From Notospermus geniculatus (taxonomy: Eukaryota > Nemertea > Pilidiophora > Heteronemertea > Lineidae), in contig NMRB01000459.1 in the NCBI GenBank assembly GCA_002633025.1, positions 157,333 through 221,332 on the forward strand: 64,000 nucleotides of DNA, read 5' to 3'. The translations under genes and the position numbers were made by a program. Shown in pieces: positions 63,744 through 64,000 of the stretch. The notes under the pieces are model-generated. The model was not told the origin of the DNA. It searched no databases and was given only the letters and a program-made list of their open reading frames with translations. Numbering within the stretch: the stretch's first letter is position 1; each line of letters opens with the position of its first letter.

Positions 63744-63869
63744 TTATTTTCTTCTTGTCACTTTTTAGACAATAACAATGCAGGCCTCTTCGTATTATTG
63801 CTTGTGGCGCTATTTCTCTTCCTTAATGGGAAAATGTCTCCTTGTCCTTTAAAATATTATACTTTTCAG

Positions 63870-64000
63870 AAATACCAGAAGACTAAATCAACTGCCCCAG
63901 AACATGCCCTCCACTATGACGGTGGCTACTCTGAAGGTCAAATATCTGGTGGGTGCGGCAGCTACAGCACAGGCATACGGTGCCAAAATGGTAACCAAAA
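63870..64000 (+). CDS. Possible further exon of the plus-strand gene, cut by the window end
   Basis: The acceptor TTATACTTTTCAG opens KYQKTKSTAPEHALHYDGGY SEGQISGGCGSYSTG in phase 0, the phase left by the exon ending at 49727; the Ser/Gly/Tyr-rich make-up would fit that exon. A second frame is also open, and a possible donor ATG|GTAACC lies at 63991. The intron would be about 14 kb and would hold the minus-strand gene, so the link is tentative. Confidence 0.35.

Overview
The window is animal nuclear DNA. It has spliced exons with GT/AG borders, a flap endonuclease 1 (FEN1) gene broken into small exons by kilobase introns, and a very dense layer of eukaryotic mobile DNA: DIRS-like tyrosine-recombinase retroelements, a LINE, Gypsy fragments, hAT and mariner relics, and many short inverted-repeat elements. 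The element mix, the long runs of the word aggcctaggcct and the scaffold gaps (N at 50404-50789 and 62409-62430) fit a marine invertebrate, perhaps a deuterostome. That is an inference; no species can be read from the sequence.

Left part (1-25 kb), almost entirely mobile DNA, mostly on the minus strand. A 1,070-codon transposase-like reading frame (163-3372) is broken by a single TGA. At 4.9-6.7 kb a mariner deletion derivative holds a TA-flanked element that holds another foldback. A broken multi-exon gag-like gene lies at 6.7-8.7 kb. DIRS-like copy 1 (9.5-15.0 kb) carries gag, reverse transcriptase, RNase H and tyrosine recombinase; a TTAA-flanked element with two divergent tRNA-like cassettes interrupts its recombinase. 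Then come a foldback made of a short A/T-rich motif, a frameshifted hAT gene (17.2-19.0 kb), DIRS-like copy 2 (19.4-22.7 kb, lacking the recombinase) and a Gypsy integrase fragment.

Middle (25-36 kb). One LINE on the minus strand (25.45-31.36 kb) is split between its endonuclease and reverse transcriptase halves by a 2-kb element with subterminal palindromes. A diverged second copy of that element lies at 33.9-35.0 kb and carries a clean splice acceptor and terminal exon.

Right part (36-64 kb), genic but heavily invaded. Four consecutive FEN1 exons on the plus strand (38072-44960) keep frame and catalytic acids; the exons for the protein's start and end were not found. An unidentified plus-strand gene has exons at 49218, 49575 and probably 63870. 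An unidentified minus-strand gene has two phase-matched exons at 55641 and 54493. Introns hold palindromes up to about 540 bp, three copies of an AGCTCACC-ended repeat, a LINE ORF1-like gene cut by a small inverted-repeat element, a Gypsy gag and several tRNA-derived sequences.

The most unusual items are the TTAA element with two outward-facing Pol III-like units, the gag intron shared by both DIRS copies, the split-exon repeat family at 27.7/33.9 kb, and the single-stop transposase-like gene.
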